Origin: Nitrospira sp.
Lineage (GTDB): Bacteria > Nitrospirota > Nitrospiria > Nitrospirales > Nitrospiraceae
Direction of reading: 5' to 3'
DNA: 64,000 nucleotides
NCBI GenBank assembly: GCA_037045225.1
Contig: JBAOHZ010000009.1
Location: 1,426,001 to 1,490,000, forward strand
Shown here: one piece after another, positions 18,569 through 26,539 of the stretch
How the letters are laid out: each line of letters opens with the position of its first letter
Position numbering within the stretch: the stretch's first letter is position 1
Translations under genes and position numbers: made by a program
The notes under the pieces: model-generated
Told to the model about the DNA's origin: nothing
The model's input: the letters and a program-made list of their open reading frames with translations, nothing else
Database searches by the model: none

Positions 18569-19156
18569 TCACTTCCCTCTATCGCCCAAGCCCCTCAGCT
18601 CATCCAACCAGCCTGCCCGCTGGTGCTCATTCATGCCTTCCACCTGACCGATCAGAGTCGCCCGCGTCGGCCTGATACCGCAGAATGCGAGAATGTTCCG
18701 TTCGAGACTCTTCAGGCTATGGGCCAGAAAGAACCATCGATAGACCAACGCCGGCATGCCCATGGTCACCACGATGCGCGCCGACTTGCCCGTAAAAAGC
18801 TTCTTCGCCATCGTCCCGTGCGCTGGATACTCGAAGGCCACGCCGGGACGAAAGACCTGCTCGAAAAACGCTTTGAGGAGCGCCGGCATCGACCCGAGCC
18901 AGAGGGGATAGATAATCACCAGATGATCCGCCCACCGGATGGTGTCCTGGGCCCGCTTAATTGAATCAGGCGGGACGCCCTTTTCAAACTCCTCCTTCGT
19001 CCGCAACCACGGAAAATCCAGCCGGGCCACCTCGATACGTCTCACTTCATGCCCGCCATCTTCACAGCCTTTGGCGTATTCGTCCGCCAAGGCGTGGCAA
19101 AAATGGCGAGCCTGCGTATCGGGATGGCCCTGAATGATGGTGATGAACTTACCCAT
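18569..19156 (-). CDS. flavodoxin-fold NAD(P)H-quinone oxidoreductase
   Basis: A 195-residue protein of the Flavodoxin_2 (NQO1/KefF/MdaB) family. The N-terminal phosphate-binding loop is visible as IIQGHPDTQARHFC, and the second FMN-contact region as HLVIIYPLWLGSMPALLKAFFEQVFRPG, which is strongly conserved. The enzyme would use FMN to carry out two-electron reduction of quinones or other acceptors with NAD(P)H in the cytoplasm. It precedes the coiled-coil gene by about 60 bp on the same strand. Confidence 0.88.
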   Translation of the reverse strand: MGKFITIIQGHPDTQARHFCHALADEYAKGCEDGGHEVRRIEVARLDFPWLRTKEEFEKGVPPDSIKRAQDTIRWADHLVIIYPLWLGSMPALLKAFFEQVFRPGVAFEYPAHGTMAKKLFTGKSARIVVTMGMPALVYRWFFLAHSLKSLERNILAFCGIRPTRATLIGQVEGMNEHQRAGWLDELRGLGDRGK

Positions 19157-19199
19157 GGCGCCTCAAGGACACCTTCTGCCTCCATAGGCCCTAGGCCCT

Positions 19200-19361
19200 C
19201 TACTGGAAGGACCAATCCTGATCGCGGGCCGGAGCAACCCCTTCCCGCTCGACAGTGTGCGGCGCAAACGGTTCGGCTTTTGGCGTCGGCGGCGCACAGG
19301 CAGCCACCGACCAACCTCCCGGAAGGGCGAACAGAACAACGATGCTCCGTGCAACACGCAT
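19200..19361 (-). CDS. small lipoprotein
   Basis: A 53-residue product with a basic N-terminus, a hydrophobic core and a lipobox-like VAAC at about residue 20, followed by a short proline-rich tail. GGGAGG stands immediately upstream, and the second of two adjacent ATG codons gives the better spacing. It resembles the tiny entericidin-like lipoproteins seen in many Gram-negative bacteria, but no family is assigned. It lies just upstream of the oxidoreductase gene. Confidence 0.5.
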   Translation of the reverse strand: MRVARSIVVLFALPGGWSVAACAPPTPKAEPFAPHTVEREGVAPARDQDWSFQ

Positions 19362-19714
19362 CATGCCTCCCAAATGCATCAGGCTGACATTGAGATCCGC
19401 CCTCATCAGGCGCAACAGGCGTGCCAACAGCCTTCCAGTTGTGATCGGCATATCGGACGGACATCACAGATCGCCAGCGGTGTGAGGGCCTCGTAAGATT
19501 GCGGAGAATTTCCTCAGCCCCGCCACTGGGCCCTGGTGCAAATATCCACATAACCGGCCCACTCGGCGCGGTCGATCTTTCTTCTATACCGGTAGTTGCA
19601 ACGAGACCGGCAATGGCACCAAGCTTGCTCCCCTTCGGAGAGGGAAGTCTCACCCGCATCATAGAGTCCTATCACTTCACTCCCGACGGTACGGCGGTAT
19701 GGAAGGAGGGTCCT

Positions 19715-20152
19715 ATGAGAGCCACAGAATATTTCGTCCACGCCTGCGACCCCAAAACACTGATCGTCCGTCAGATCATGGAGGATGCCGTCGTCACGGT
19801 CAGCCCGTCATCCAGCGCCATGGCCGTGGCCGAACTCTTGAGCGAGCACAATTTCGGGAGTGTCCCGGTCACCGAGACAAATGGCACGTTGCGAGGGTTG
19901 CTCACAGAGTTCGATCTGCTGAAAGCCGTCGAACAGGGAAAAGATTTGCGCGAAGTATCCGTCTCGGAGATTATGACCCGCGACGTCATTACCACCACCG
20001 AAGACATGCCGCTGATGAGCCTGATTCATGTCCTCCAGGAGCGGCACCTGATCCGCCTCCCGGTCGTAAAAGACCAGAAGCTCATCGGCATGGTTGCGCG
20101 GCGGGATATCATCTTCGCGTACGTCAAAGCACGCGCCAATTATTGGCCGTAA
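19715..20152 (+). CDS. two-CBS-domain protein
   Basis: A 145-residue protein made of one Bateman module (CBS motifs at about 15-70 and 80-140), with signatures RGLLTEFDLLKAVEQG and GMVARRDIIFAY. It resembles another CBS protein of this window (60216-60659) in the EFDLLKA-QSGKDL-like segment, so the two are probably distant paralogs. It should bind adenine nucleotides and act as a regulator. The frame runs further upstream, but GGAAGGAGGG before ATG 19715 sets the start. Confidence 0.82.
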   Translation: MRATEYFVHACDPKTLIVRQIMEDAVVTVSPSSSAMAVAELLSEHNFGSVPVTETNGTLRGLLTEFDLLKAVEQGKDLREVSVSEIMTRDVITTTEDMPLMSLIHVLQERHLIRLPVVKDQKLIGMVARRDIIFAYVKARANYWP

Positions 20153-20252
20153 CGAGAAGCGGGCCAGCGGCACGGCGGATGGTTCTGGCTGCGCAGAAGG
20201 ACGGCCGGAACTCGCGCAGACAGGGAGGGACTACCGTTGAAATCGGTGCGGA

Positions 20253-20429
20253 TCATTGTCGCGCCGAAGCAGGGACCGGATCGGGAATGATTGCGCCGCA
20301 TTCCAAGCAACGGACGGTGCCGGTCTCCTCACCTGTGGCCGTGAGGACCCGGTCGATGAGACGGCTATGGCGGCAACGGGAACTCGTGGCGGCAGTCTTC
20401 GGCAGCAGATCGAGTCGTGGAGTATTCAT
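20253..20429 (-). CDS. 58-residue zinc-ribbon-like protein, paralog 1
   Basis: A short protein with a Cys-x-His pair (SRCRHSRLIDRVL) and a CLECG pair, spaced like one zinc ribbon, followed by AIIPDP. ATG 20429 is chosen because GGAGG lies six bases upstream and the longer frame has no site. A second gene of the same layout lies at 22227-22397; shared residues include RLIDR, RCLECGA and DP. Function unknown; zinc binding is inferred from the four Cys/His positions. Confidence 0.6.
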   Translation of the reverse strand: MNTPRLDLLPKTAATSSRCRHSRLIDRVLTATGEETGTVRCLECGAIIPDPVPASARQ

Positions 20430-20518
20430 GGCGTCCTCCATCGTGAGCCGGAGGCTCAACATCTCATCTCTGACCCAAATCCGATCCGGATCATAGCAGA
20501 AGCATTCAACCAATTCCA

Positions 20519-21160
20519 TTAGGTAAATTGCCGGTTGTCCCGACTCAGACATATCGTAGCAGTCATCGCCAGAAGCGCGCCGGCGAAGGCCGCCGCCATA
20601 TCCTTCTGCGCATCCCATTCGTCCCCTTGGGTGCCGAGATAGAGGCTGCCCAGCTCGGGGCTGACGATCATCGCGACAATCGCCTCGATCACTTCGAAGC
20701 ACCCGCTCTGTGCCAGAATGCCGCTGACCGCCAGATAACTCGCCCACATCCCCCGCACGCCCGCCAGACGCGTGAGCACTTCACGCAAGGGATAAACCAG
20801 GAGCGCCCCATAAGCAAAATGCACGAGACGATCGAACGGGTTCCGACTCAACGCCAACGCATCTTTCAACCAAAACCCGAAGGGAACTTCCGCATAGGTG
20901 TAATGGGCGCCGATCGCATGGAGCAGAAGGAAGGCCAGAATCAAGCAATAGGAAAGGAAGGACAACGCGAGCCGCCGGTAGGTCAAAACAAGCACCGCCA
21001 CGAGCGCAACCGCGAGCAGATTTTCCAGAAACCAATCCTGCCGATCCACCGGCGCAATCGCCAGCCCGACCCAGAACAGCCCATAGGTGATGAGCAGCCC
21101 CGTCACGATGGAGCGATCGCCCACACCAGTTTCACGCTGGTCACTCGCCCTCTCACCCAT
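20519..21160 (-). CDS. DUF2238 (YjdF-like) membrane protein, copy 2
   Basis: A 213-residue membrane protein with six or seven helices and the DUF2238 signature elements IGAHYTYAEVPFG, NPFDRLVHFAYG and LYLGTQGDEWDAQKDM. The family has no established function. It lies 10 bp downstream of a second DUF2238 gene, with which it shares all these motifs, so the pair is a tandem duplication in one transcription unit. Confidence 0.85.
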   Translation of the reverse strand: MGERASDQRETGVGDRSIVTGLLITYGLFWVGLAIAPVDRQDWFLENLLAVALVAVLVLTYRRLALSFLSYCLILAFLLLHAIGAHYTYAEVPFGFWLKDALALSRNPFDRLVHFAYGALLVYPLREVLTRLAGVRGMWASYLAVSGILAQSGCFEVIEAIVAMIVSPELGSLYLGTQGDEWDAQKDMAAAFAGALLAMTATICLSRDNRQFT

Positions 21161-21170
21161 GCCATACCGC

Positions 21171-21809
21171 CTACTCGGAAAGGGCCGCTTCGGATTCCAG
21201 CGCCGAGTCTGCTCCCCGCAGAGCGCGCACCACCAGAAGCAGCGTCATACACAACAACGAACCGTAGAGTGCAGCCGCCATATCCTTCTGCGCATCCCAC
21301 ATATCCCCCTGCGAACCTAAGTAGGTGACGCCCAGTTCCGGATGCACGGCGCGCGCCACCCACGATTCGATGATCTCCCAGAGGCCGCTCAGCCCAAGGA
21401 CCGTCATCACGGGGAGGTAGTACACCACCCACCCCTGGATACTCGCGGTCAGACGAAACAGCTCTTCCATCGGATAGGCCAGCAAAAACCCGAAGCTGAA
21501 ATGCACGATCCGGTCGAAGTGATTCCGCCCGAAATGCAGCACCTGGTCCATCCACACACCGATCGGCACCTCGGCATAGGTGTAATGCACGCCGATCGTG
21601 TGGAGCGTCAGAAACGCCGTAATGAGCGCATGGGAGGTGTGGGATAAGGGAAGATAGCGATGGGTCACAATCAACAGCACGACGAACAGTGCGGGCAGAA
21701 TGCTCGCCAGCAGCCAGAATTGCGGATCGACCGGAGCCTGCGCCATCCAAACAGACACCGCCAGATACCACAGGAGCAACCAGATCGAAATCAGTTTGTT
21801 GCGACCCAC
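21171..21809 (-). CDS. DUF2238 (YjdF-like) membrane protein, copy 1
   Basis: A 212-residue membrane protein of the DUF2238 family, with IGVHYTYAEVPIG, NHFDRIVHFSFG and TYLGSQGDMWDAQKDM, the same landmarks as the following gene. GTG 21809 is preferred over ATG 21857 because GGAGAC lies six bases before it and the first helix then follows directly. The two copies are clearly diverged (roughly half identical by eye), so the duplication is not recent. Confidence 0.83.
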   Translation of the reverse strand: MGRNKLISIWLLLWYLAVSVWMAQAPVDPQFWLLASILPALFVVLLIVTHRYLPLSHTSHALITAFLTLHTIGVHYTYAEVPIGVWMDQVLHFGRNHFDRIVHFSFGFLLAYPMEELFRLTASIQGWVVYYLPVMTVLGLSGLWEIIESWVARAVHPELGVTYLGSQGDMWDAQKDMAAALYGSLLCMTLLLVVRALRGADSALESEAALSE

Positions 21810-22226
21810 CGGTATGTCTCCTGGTCCATGGTGTGAAGAGAGGGCGCGTCCAGCCACAGGCGCGGCGGAGCAGACCCTTTCACTCTACTGGATGACTTCC
21901 CTTCCTGCAACCGACCGATCCACCCGTCCGTCCGCCGGACATGGCCCGAGACATCGCTCTGCCGCATCGAGCGGATAGAACTGACGCGCAGCATCCGTGC
22001 GAGACATTCAGGGATTGACCGTTGACGTGACGAAAGACAAATTCGCCGAACTCAGTGCGAAACTCTTGGGGCAGAAACAATCGCCTCACGCTGAAAGAAT
22101 CGGTGATCCTTCAAGGAATTGGCGGCGCTGAAGCCCAGAGTCTGAATCCTGAGCAGAGGGGAGAGCGGATTGTGAACGGAATTTTCCGTGAGGCGGAGTC
22201 CTGTGCCAATCGCCTCGCCTGCACGA
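21810..22226. other. intergenic region
   Basis: About 415 bases with no convincing gene. A + strand frame from GTG 22027 could give 34 residues beginning TKDKFAELSAKLLG, but it has no ribosome binding site. Otherwise I see nothing in it. Confidence 0.4.
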
Positions 22227-22397
22227 TCACGCAGAAGTCTTGGCGACAGAATGCGGGTCTTGAATGACGGCTCCGCATTCGAGGCATCGATAGAGAGGAC
22301 GCTCTTTTTCATCCTCACCGCGAATGCGATCGATGAGGCGCATGTGGAGACAGATGAATGTCCGTGTCATGCTTGGATCGAGTTGAGGACTACGCAT
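22227..22397 (-). CDS. 56-residue zinc-ribbon-like protein, paralog 2
   Basis: A short gene with an excellent ribosome binding site (GAGGAGG five bases before ATG 22397). Its product has CLHMRLIDRIRGEDEK and YRCLECGAVIQDP, the same layout as the 58-residue protein at 20253-20429: C-x-H, then RLIDR, then CLECGA and DP. The match between two independently placed short frames makes both likely real. Probably a small zinc-binding protein of unknown role. Confidence 0.62.
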   Translation of the reverse strand: MRSPQLDPSMTRTFICLHMRLIDRIRGEDEKERPLYRCLECGAVIQDPHSVAKTSA

Positions 22398-22869
22398 AGA
22401 GACCTCCTCGAATCGCAGCGGACAATAACAACCGACCTATTTCTGGCTGCATGCGGCCCAACCCTATCAGATCCATCCAGACTTCACACGAGGAATTTTG
22501 ATGAGGCGATCAAGGGAAATATCCGACACAACAATTAGGGTCTACCTACTCCGTACCGCTACATATAGGCATCACCTCCCGACAACAACCCATCGGCCAA
22601 CCATACGTGCCCCATGGCAAGCGTTGTCTGTCCTTATGTTACGAGGGGCGCTCATGAAGAATTGAGGCCTGCACACCCTATTCGGCGCGAATTCGAGCAC
22701 CTGCTTGAAGACCTCACTAAAGCACAGCCGGTCAGCCCAGACAGAATGCCCTCTCTGATTGTCTCGCCATATTGCACTGAGGCCTTCTTGAATCCTCCAC
22801 TGAGCCCCCGCAGACAAGACTATTTCGGCAGAGTCGCACAAAAGAGGGCCTGCAAGAGCACATGCACCT
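22398..22869. other. intergenic region of low coding appearance
   Basis: About 470 bases. The frames on both strands lack ribosome binding sites and recognisable products; base composition is lower in GC than the flanks. No terminator or repeat stands out. Confidence 0.4.
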
Positions 22870-23271
22870 TCAGCCTCCCCGTGAAGTCGTCCGGCGTTGG
22901 GATTCTTCCAAGGCCGCGGTGATCTCTTCTTTTTTCCGCAGGCGTCCGGCCGCGAAAACCGTTCGCTCCAACGCTTCCGATAATCGTGGCCTCGTTGAAG
23001 TTCCGACTCCCCGTTGCGATTCCTCCATGGCTGCTGCGATATTCAGCTTCTTGCGCCCAAGCTTTGCGGCCTCGACGGTTCGAGCCAATGCGGCAGAAAT
23101 CCCTGACGGGCTCTCACTCGCTCCCTTCCGTTGAGAGGTCTCCATCGCAGCAGTAATTGCCGCCTTCTTTTTCTCACGCGTTACCGCCGAGGCCTTCCGG
23201 GCGAGTGCGCTGGAAGAAATGGTCTTCTTCTTACCTTCGCCTGCCTTGGACACTTTCCTTCGTGCGTTCAT
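22870..23271 (-). CDS. basic protein of three tandem helical repeats
   Basis: A 133-residue Lys/Ala-rich protein. After a basic N-terminus (MNARRKVSKAGEGKKK) it consists of three repeats of about 37-40 residues, each with the pattern (S/E)ALxR..xAxxxx(K)KKxxIxAA(M/L)E(E/T)SQR: SALARKASAVTREKKKAAI, AALARTVEAAKLGRKKLNI and EALERTVFAAGRLRKKEEI each followed by AAMExSQR or AALEESQR. No family is recognised. The basic helical repeats suggest binding to nucleic acid or to another polyanion, but this is inference. GGGAGG lies about ten bases before ATG 23271. Confidence 0.6.
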   Translation of the reverse strand: MNARRKVSKAGEGKKKTISSSALARKASAVTREKKKAAITAAMETSQRKGASESPSGISAALARTVEAAKLGRKKLNIAAAMEESQRGVGTSTRPRLSEALERTVFAAGRLRKKEEITAALEESQRRTTSRGG

Positions 23272-23679
23272 GGCGTGTCTCCCTCCCGTCTTTATTAAGA
23301 TTCTCCCCTCTATGCCGCTGAGGAGTCCTGATACGTTTCCAACAACACTCTTCAGTACGCCTGCTTCAGTCACACCGGCAGAGGACGGCCCACGGAAACG
23401 CCCTCCTTCCGTCCGTCATCAGGTTCCACCTGCGCGACTCATCCCAATCCCGGCGGATCAGTGTCTGCCTGCAATCATGACAGCAGTGGCATCATTATAC
23501 TAAGGCATCCTATTCGAGACGCTCGATCTATTCCAGGCTTATCGAACAGCGCCTGCCGTACCACGCAGCGATTACACTCCTTGCGCGCTGGGAGAAGTAG
23601 CGAGGACGGAGATGTGACGACATTGTGTTATCGGGGGCATCTCGGCATACTGAGTTGACATAGAGGAGGCCACCACACC
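23272..23679. other. intergenic region
   Basis: About 400 bases between divergent genes. It should hold promoters for the triple-repeat gene (-) and the cytochrome gene (+). No gene, repeat or strong hairpin is visible. Confidence 0.4.
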
Positions 23680-24117
23680 ATGCATCGCCGACTGCTCCTT
23701 GTTGGAATCGTTTTGATCTCCCTGATGCACTCAACAGCACATGTGAGCCGGGCAGAACCGGGGGAGAAGAGTCCGGCCTTGAAGGGGAATGCGAGTCAGG
23801 GGCAAGCCCTGTTCAACGGTAAGGGCATCTGCCACTACTGCCACGGCGTAGACGGTGTGATCGACAAAAAGCCCACCCTCAAGCCGGACACTGCGGCCGC
23901 CATCGCAAAACTCTCCGGCACGGCGCCCGATCTTCGCAATCGCGCCGCGCTCACGCTGAAGGACAACAAAGCCCGCTTTCGAGCGATACGCGAAGGCCAT
24001 CCGGGAAGTGGCATGTTGCCGGACACCACGCTCAGCGACCAGGACATCACGGACGTGCTGGCCTATCTGGCCAGCCTTCGGCAAAGCCAGACCACTCCTG
24101 GCAAGAGCCCCTACTAG
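23680..24117 (+). CDS. monoheme cytochrome c
   Basis: A 145-residue exported class I cytochrome c. A signal peptide ends near SRAEP; the heme motif CHYCH lies at about residue 57 and the probable distal ligand is the Met of HPGSGMLPD, followed by a C-terminal helix (DVLAYLASL). It would act as a periplasmic electron carrier. GAGGAGG lies nine bases upstream of ATG 23680. It stands alone, so its partner is unknown. Confidence 0.88.
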   Translation: MHRRLLLVGIVLISLMHSTAHVSRAEPGEKSPALKGNASQGQALFNGKGICHYCHGVDGVIDKKPTLKPDTAAAIAKLSGTAPDLRNRAALTLKDNKARFRAIREGHPGSGMLPDTTLSDQDITDVLAYLASLRQSQTTPGKSPY

Positions 24118-24351
24118 GGGACAGCCCGTTCAACTGCGCCGACAATCCAATTCGCTTCTTTGCAGCCCAACGCAACAACTCTGTCGAGAAATTCCCTACA
24201 CCACCGTCGGATCACGAAAGGCGCCCACGACACATGTCCCGTAGGTCATGGCAGGTGGCGAGGGCTACAGAGGCGAACCGTTTCCATGCGGTTCCTGAGA
24301 GGCGCGGGCCCCGAACCGACCGGGCGGCCATGAGAAATGATCGGCCCGTTC

Positions 24352-24813
24352 TTATCGCGCGAACTGTCCCATCAAGCACGTTTCGGCCAGCACATGCCCC
24401 TTCATTGCATCGACCACGTGTGCCTTCGTCGCCCGGGATTCGAGCGCCAACTCAACATCCAGCGCATAGAGCTTGAAGTAATACCGGTGCGGTTTCCCGG
24501 GCGGTGGACAGGGGCCGCCATAGCCGATTTCCTGGCTATCGTTCAGACCCTGCCGCGCCTCGTTCGGCAACGTCTCTTGAGACGGAATCCCTTCGGCCAG
24601 GCCACGGAGATCCAACGGAATGTTGTAGAGCACCCAATGCACCCATATGTGACCAGGCGCATCGGGATCGTCGGCAATGAGCACAAAACTTCGCGTGCCC
24701 GCCGGAGGATGGTTCCAGCGCAACGGCGGCGACAGATCTTCGCCGTCACAGGTATGTCGCTTTGGAATAAGCTCCCCATCCTTGAACGCACTACAGGTCA
24801 GTTCGAACGGCAT
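24352..24813 (-). CDS. YbhB/YbcL (PEBP) family protein
   Basis: A 153-residue protein of the phosphatidylethanolamine-binding/Raf-kinase-inhibitor-like family. Visible conserved elements are DGEDLSPPLRW, the ADDPDAP ligand-pocket motif, HWVLYNIP, and GYGGPCPPPGKPHRYYFKLYALD. Bacterial members are cytoplasmic or periplasmic proteins with unsettled functions. No signal peptide is seen. AAGGAG precedes ATG 24813. Confidence 0.92.
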   Translation of the reverse strand: MPFELTCSAFKDGELIPKRHTCDGEDLSPPLRWNHPPAGTRSFVLIADDPDAPGHIWVHWVLYNIPLDLRGLAEGIPSQETLPNEARQGLNDSQEIGYGGPCPPPGKPHRYYFKLYALDVELALESRATKAHVVDAMKGHVLAETCLMGQFAR

Positions 24814-24982
24814 GACAGACTCCTTCTGTTCTCTCTCCGGGATGATGACGGTGCCCCCGAATCGAACCTATAACCAGACGCGCTCAGCCGTCGGCGCCTG
24901 CACTCCCCACAAGGCGCCTACTGGCAGATCGAGAAGGGAATGCGTGCCGGGGCGCAACCCAGGCAATGCACGGGCGGCAGCC

Positions 24983-25405
24983 TCAGGCCGAGAGCGTACC
25001 GGCCTGATGGCCGCTCAACCGGTGAAGGTGTCGGGACACATCGTGATACCGCGCCGGCGTCACGAGATAACAGTAATCGAAAAGCCGATCTGCCGCCTCA
25101 TCAGAAATCCCCGCTTCGCGTGCCTGGAGCATCTCCATGAACCGATTCATCGCCCGGTACACCGCTTCGCTCTCGCCGTTGATCAAGTGCGTACGCACCA
25201 TCGCCAGTTGCGAAACATAGGGCGTGAATACGCCTCCTGCCGCCCCCTCCTTCGTCTGCTCGACAAGGACCGCCTGCACCATCGCATCGAGCCAGTCATC
25301 CTCCCCTGCGCGAGTTGCGCCCGGCCAGCCGGGGGCAACAACAATGACGCTCGCCAGCAACAGGAACAATGCGGCTGCCCATTTGATGTCTCTGGTGATC
25401 CGCAT
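24983..25405 (-). CDS. secreted helical protein
   Basis: A 140-residue exported protein (signal peptide to about residue 32, ending TRAGE) with a mostly helical mature region; no heme motif, and only one Cys (FDYCYL). No family is recognised. GAGGAGATC before ATG 25405 supports expression. It lies 170 bp upstream of the PEBP gene on the same strand. Confidence 0.55.
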   Translation of the reverse strand: MRITRDIKWAAALFLLLASVIVVAPGWPGATRAGEDDWLDAMVQAVLVEQTKEGAAGGVFTPYVSQLAMVRTHLINGESEAVYRAMNRFMEMLQAREAGISDEAADRLFDYCYLVTPARYHDVSRHLHRLSGHQAGTLSA

Positions 25406-26539
25406 GATCTCCTCCTCGCGTCGCTCATTGATCGACGATCAATAGGGGACAGGTCGCTAACCAGGCCACGGCGTGCGACACAACTCCGAATGCCACCAAC
25501 CATCGCATCGCCACTGCTCCCTCTTGCGTCTCCCGACCGTGACAGGCTGCATTGCCCCGCTGATAATCGAGCATACGTTATGCCAGCGCCGGGCTTGCCC
25601 ACGGAGAGACCGGCCCGCTTGCGGAGCTGGAGAATTGTCGTGGAAACAACGGGCTTGCTGACAATGATGTCACCGGACTTCCGATCGGCGCTTCGCCGCT
25701 GCCCTATAACGCTACAGCGCACCCTCTGCGGCTGTGGCCTGCCTCCGCAAGGAAAGGGGCTTGACGACCGTCGAATGGGCGTTACCTAAAGAGTGAGCGG
25801 AGGCTTCGGTGAGAGGAACAGAAACGGAACCGAGGTCGAGCGTAGAGGTGGTGCGCAGGCCCGCAAGTGCCAAGCGGGAAGCCTGAAACCTCTCCAAGAT
25901 CTCCACTGTTGCTCGAAAGCTCTCTGAACCTGCCTCCGCCCTCTTTTTTTATCTTCCAGGTTTTTATTCCCAGACCGGCCTATCCAGCCACAGCACCACG
26001 CTCGTGACCGCCGTCAGGAGCTCACGACAGGCGCACCACGACCTCATTCTGCAACTGAAGCAGAAGCAGTGCCCTTTGCACATTGGCTGTACTAGGGCGA
26101 GTCACACTCAAACGAGGCTGCCGACCTCAAGAAGCTGTACGCCTCCTTTTTTTACGTATTAAGAAAGCACGGAAAAGCAGGAATCAACTGTAGTGCTTCA
26201 GACTAGACCTGGCAGTCAGTGTCAGCTATCGACCCAAAGCCGAAGTCCACGACCGACCGCTATCAGAGGGGGGCTTACACCGATCCACATAAGAATCCGT
26301 GATAAATGGTCCGACCGTCGCAACTCATTGAAACGACAACGAGCAAGGCGTATTCTTCACGAACTGTTGTGGCGTGTGATACGGACAGAAGATGGCAGAT
26401 CCGGTTCTTATGCGTATCGGCCTAATCATAGTTAGGCGGCATTGGGACAACGCCCAGCCTACGTGATGTCCCATTCGGCGAGAGTTGGATGGTTTATCTG
26501 CGCTCAAAGATACTTGCGCATAAGTCCCAAGGATACTGA
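25406..26539. other. 1.1-kb region with no convincing gene, ahead of the ATPase
   Basis: No frame here has both a ribosome binding site and recognisable content. GC falls towards the right end. Near 26420-26437 there is GCCTAA-TTAGGC (6-bp stem, six-base loop) ending in GTTAGGC, which fits the integron R-prime consensus GTTRRRY, and at 26443-26473 a TGGGACA/TGTCCCA inverted repeat. These, with the AT-richer composition, suggest the left edge of inserted DNA. Confidence 0.45.

Noticed and set aside
24677..25789. A 370-residue + strand reading frame
   Set aside because: It is the complement of the PEBP gene and of the secreted-protein gene on the - strand, Arg/Pro/Ser rich, without a ribosome site.
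26110..26210. Short + strand frame reading DLKKLYASFFYVLRKHGK
   Set aside because: Only about 35 codons between stops, no start, no ribosome site; could be a transposase relic, but I cannot support it.
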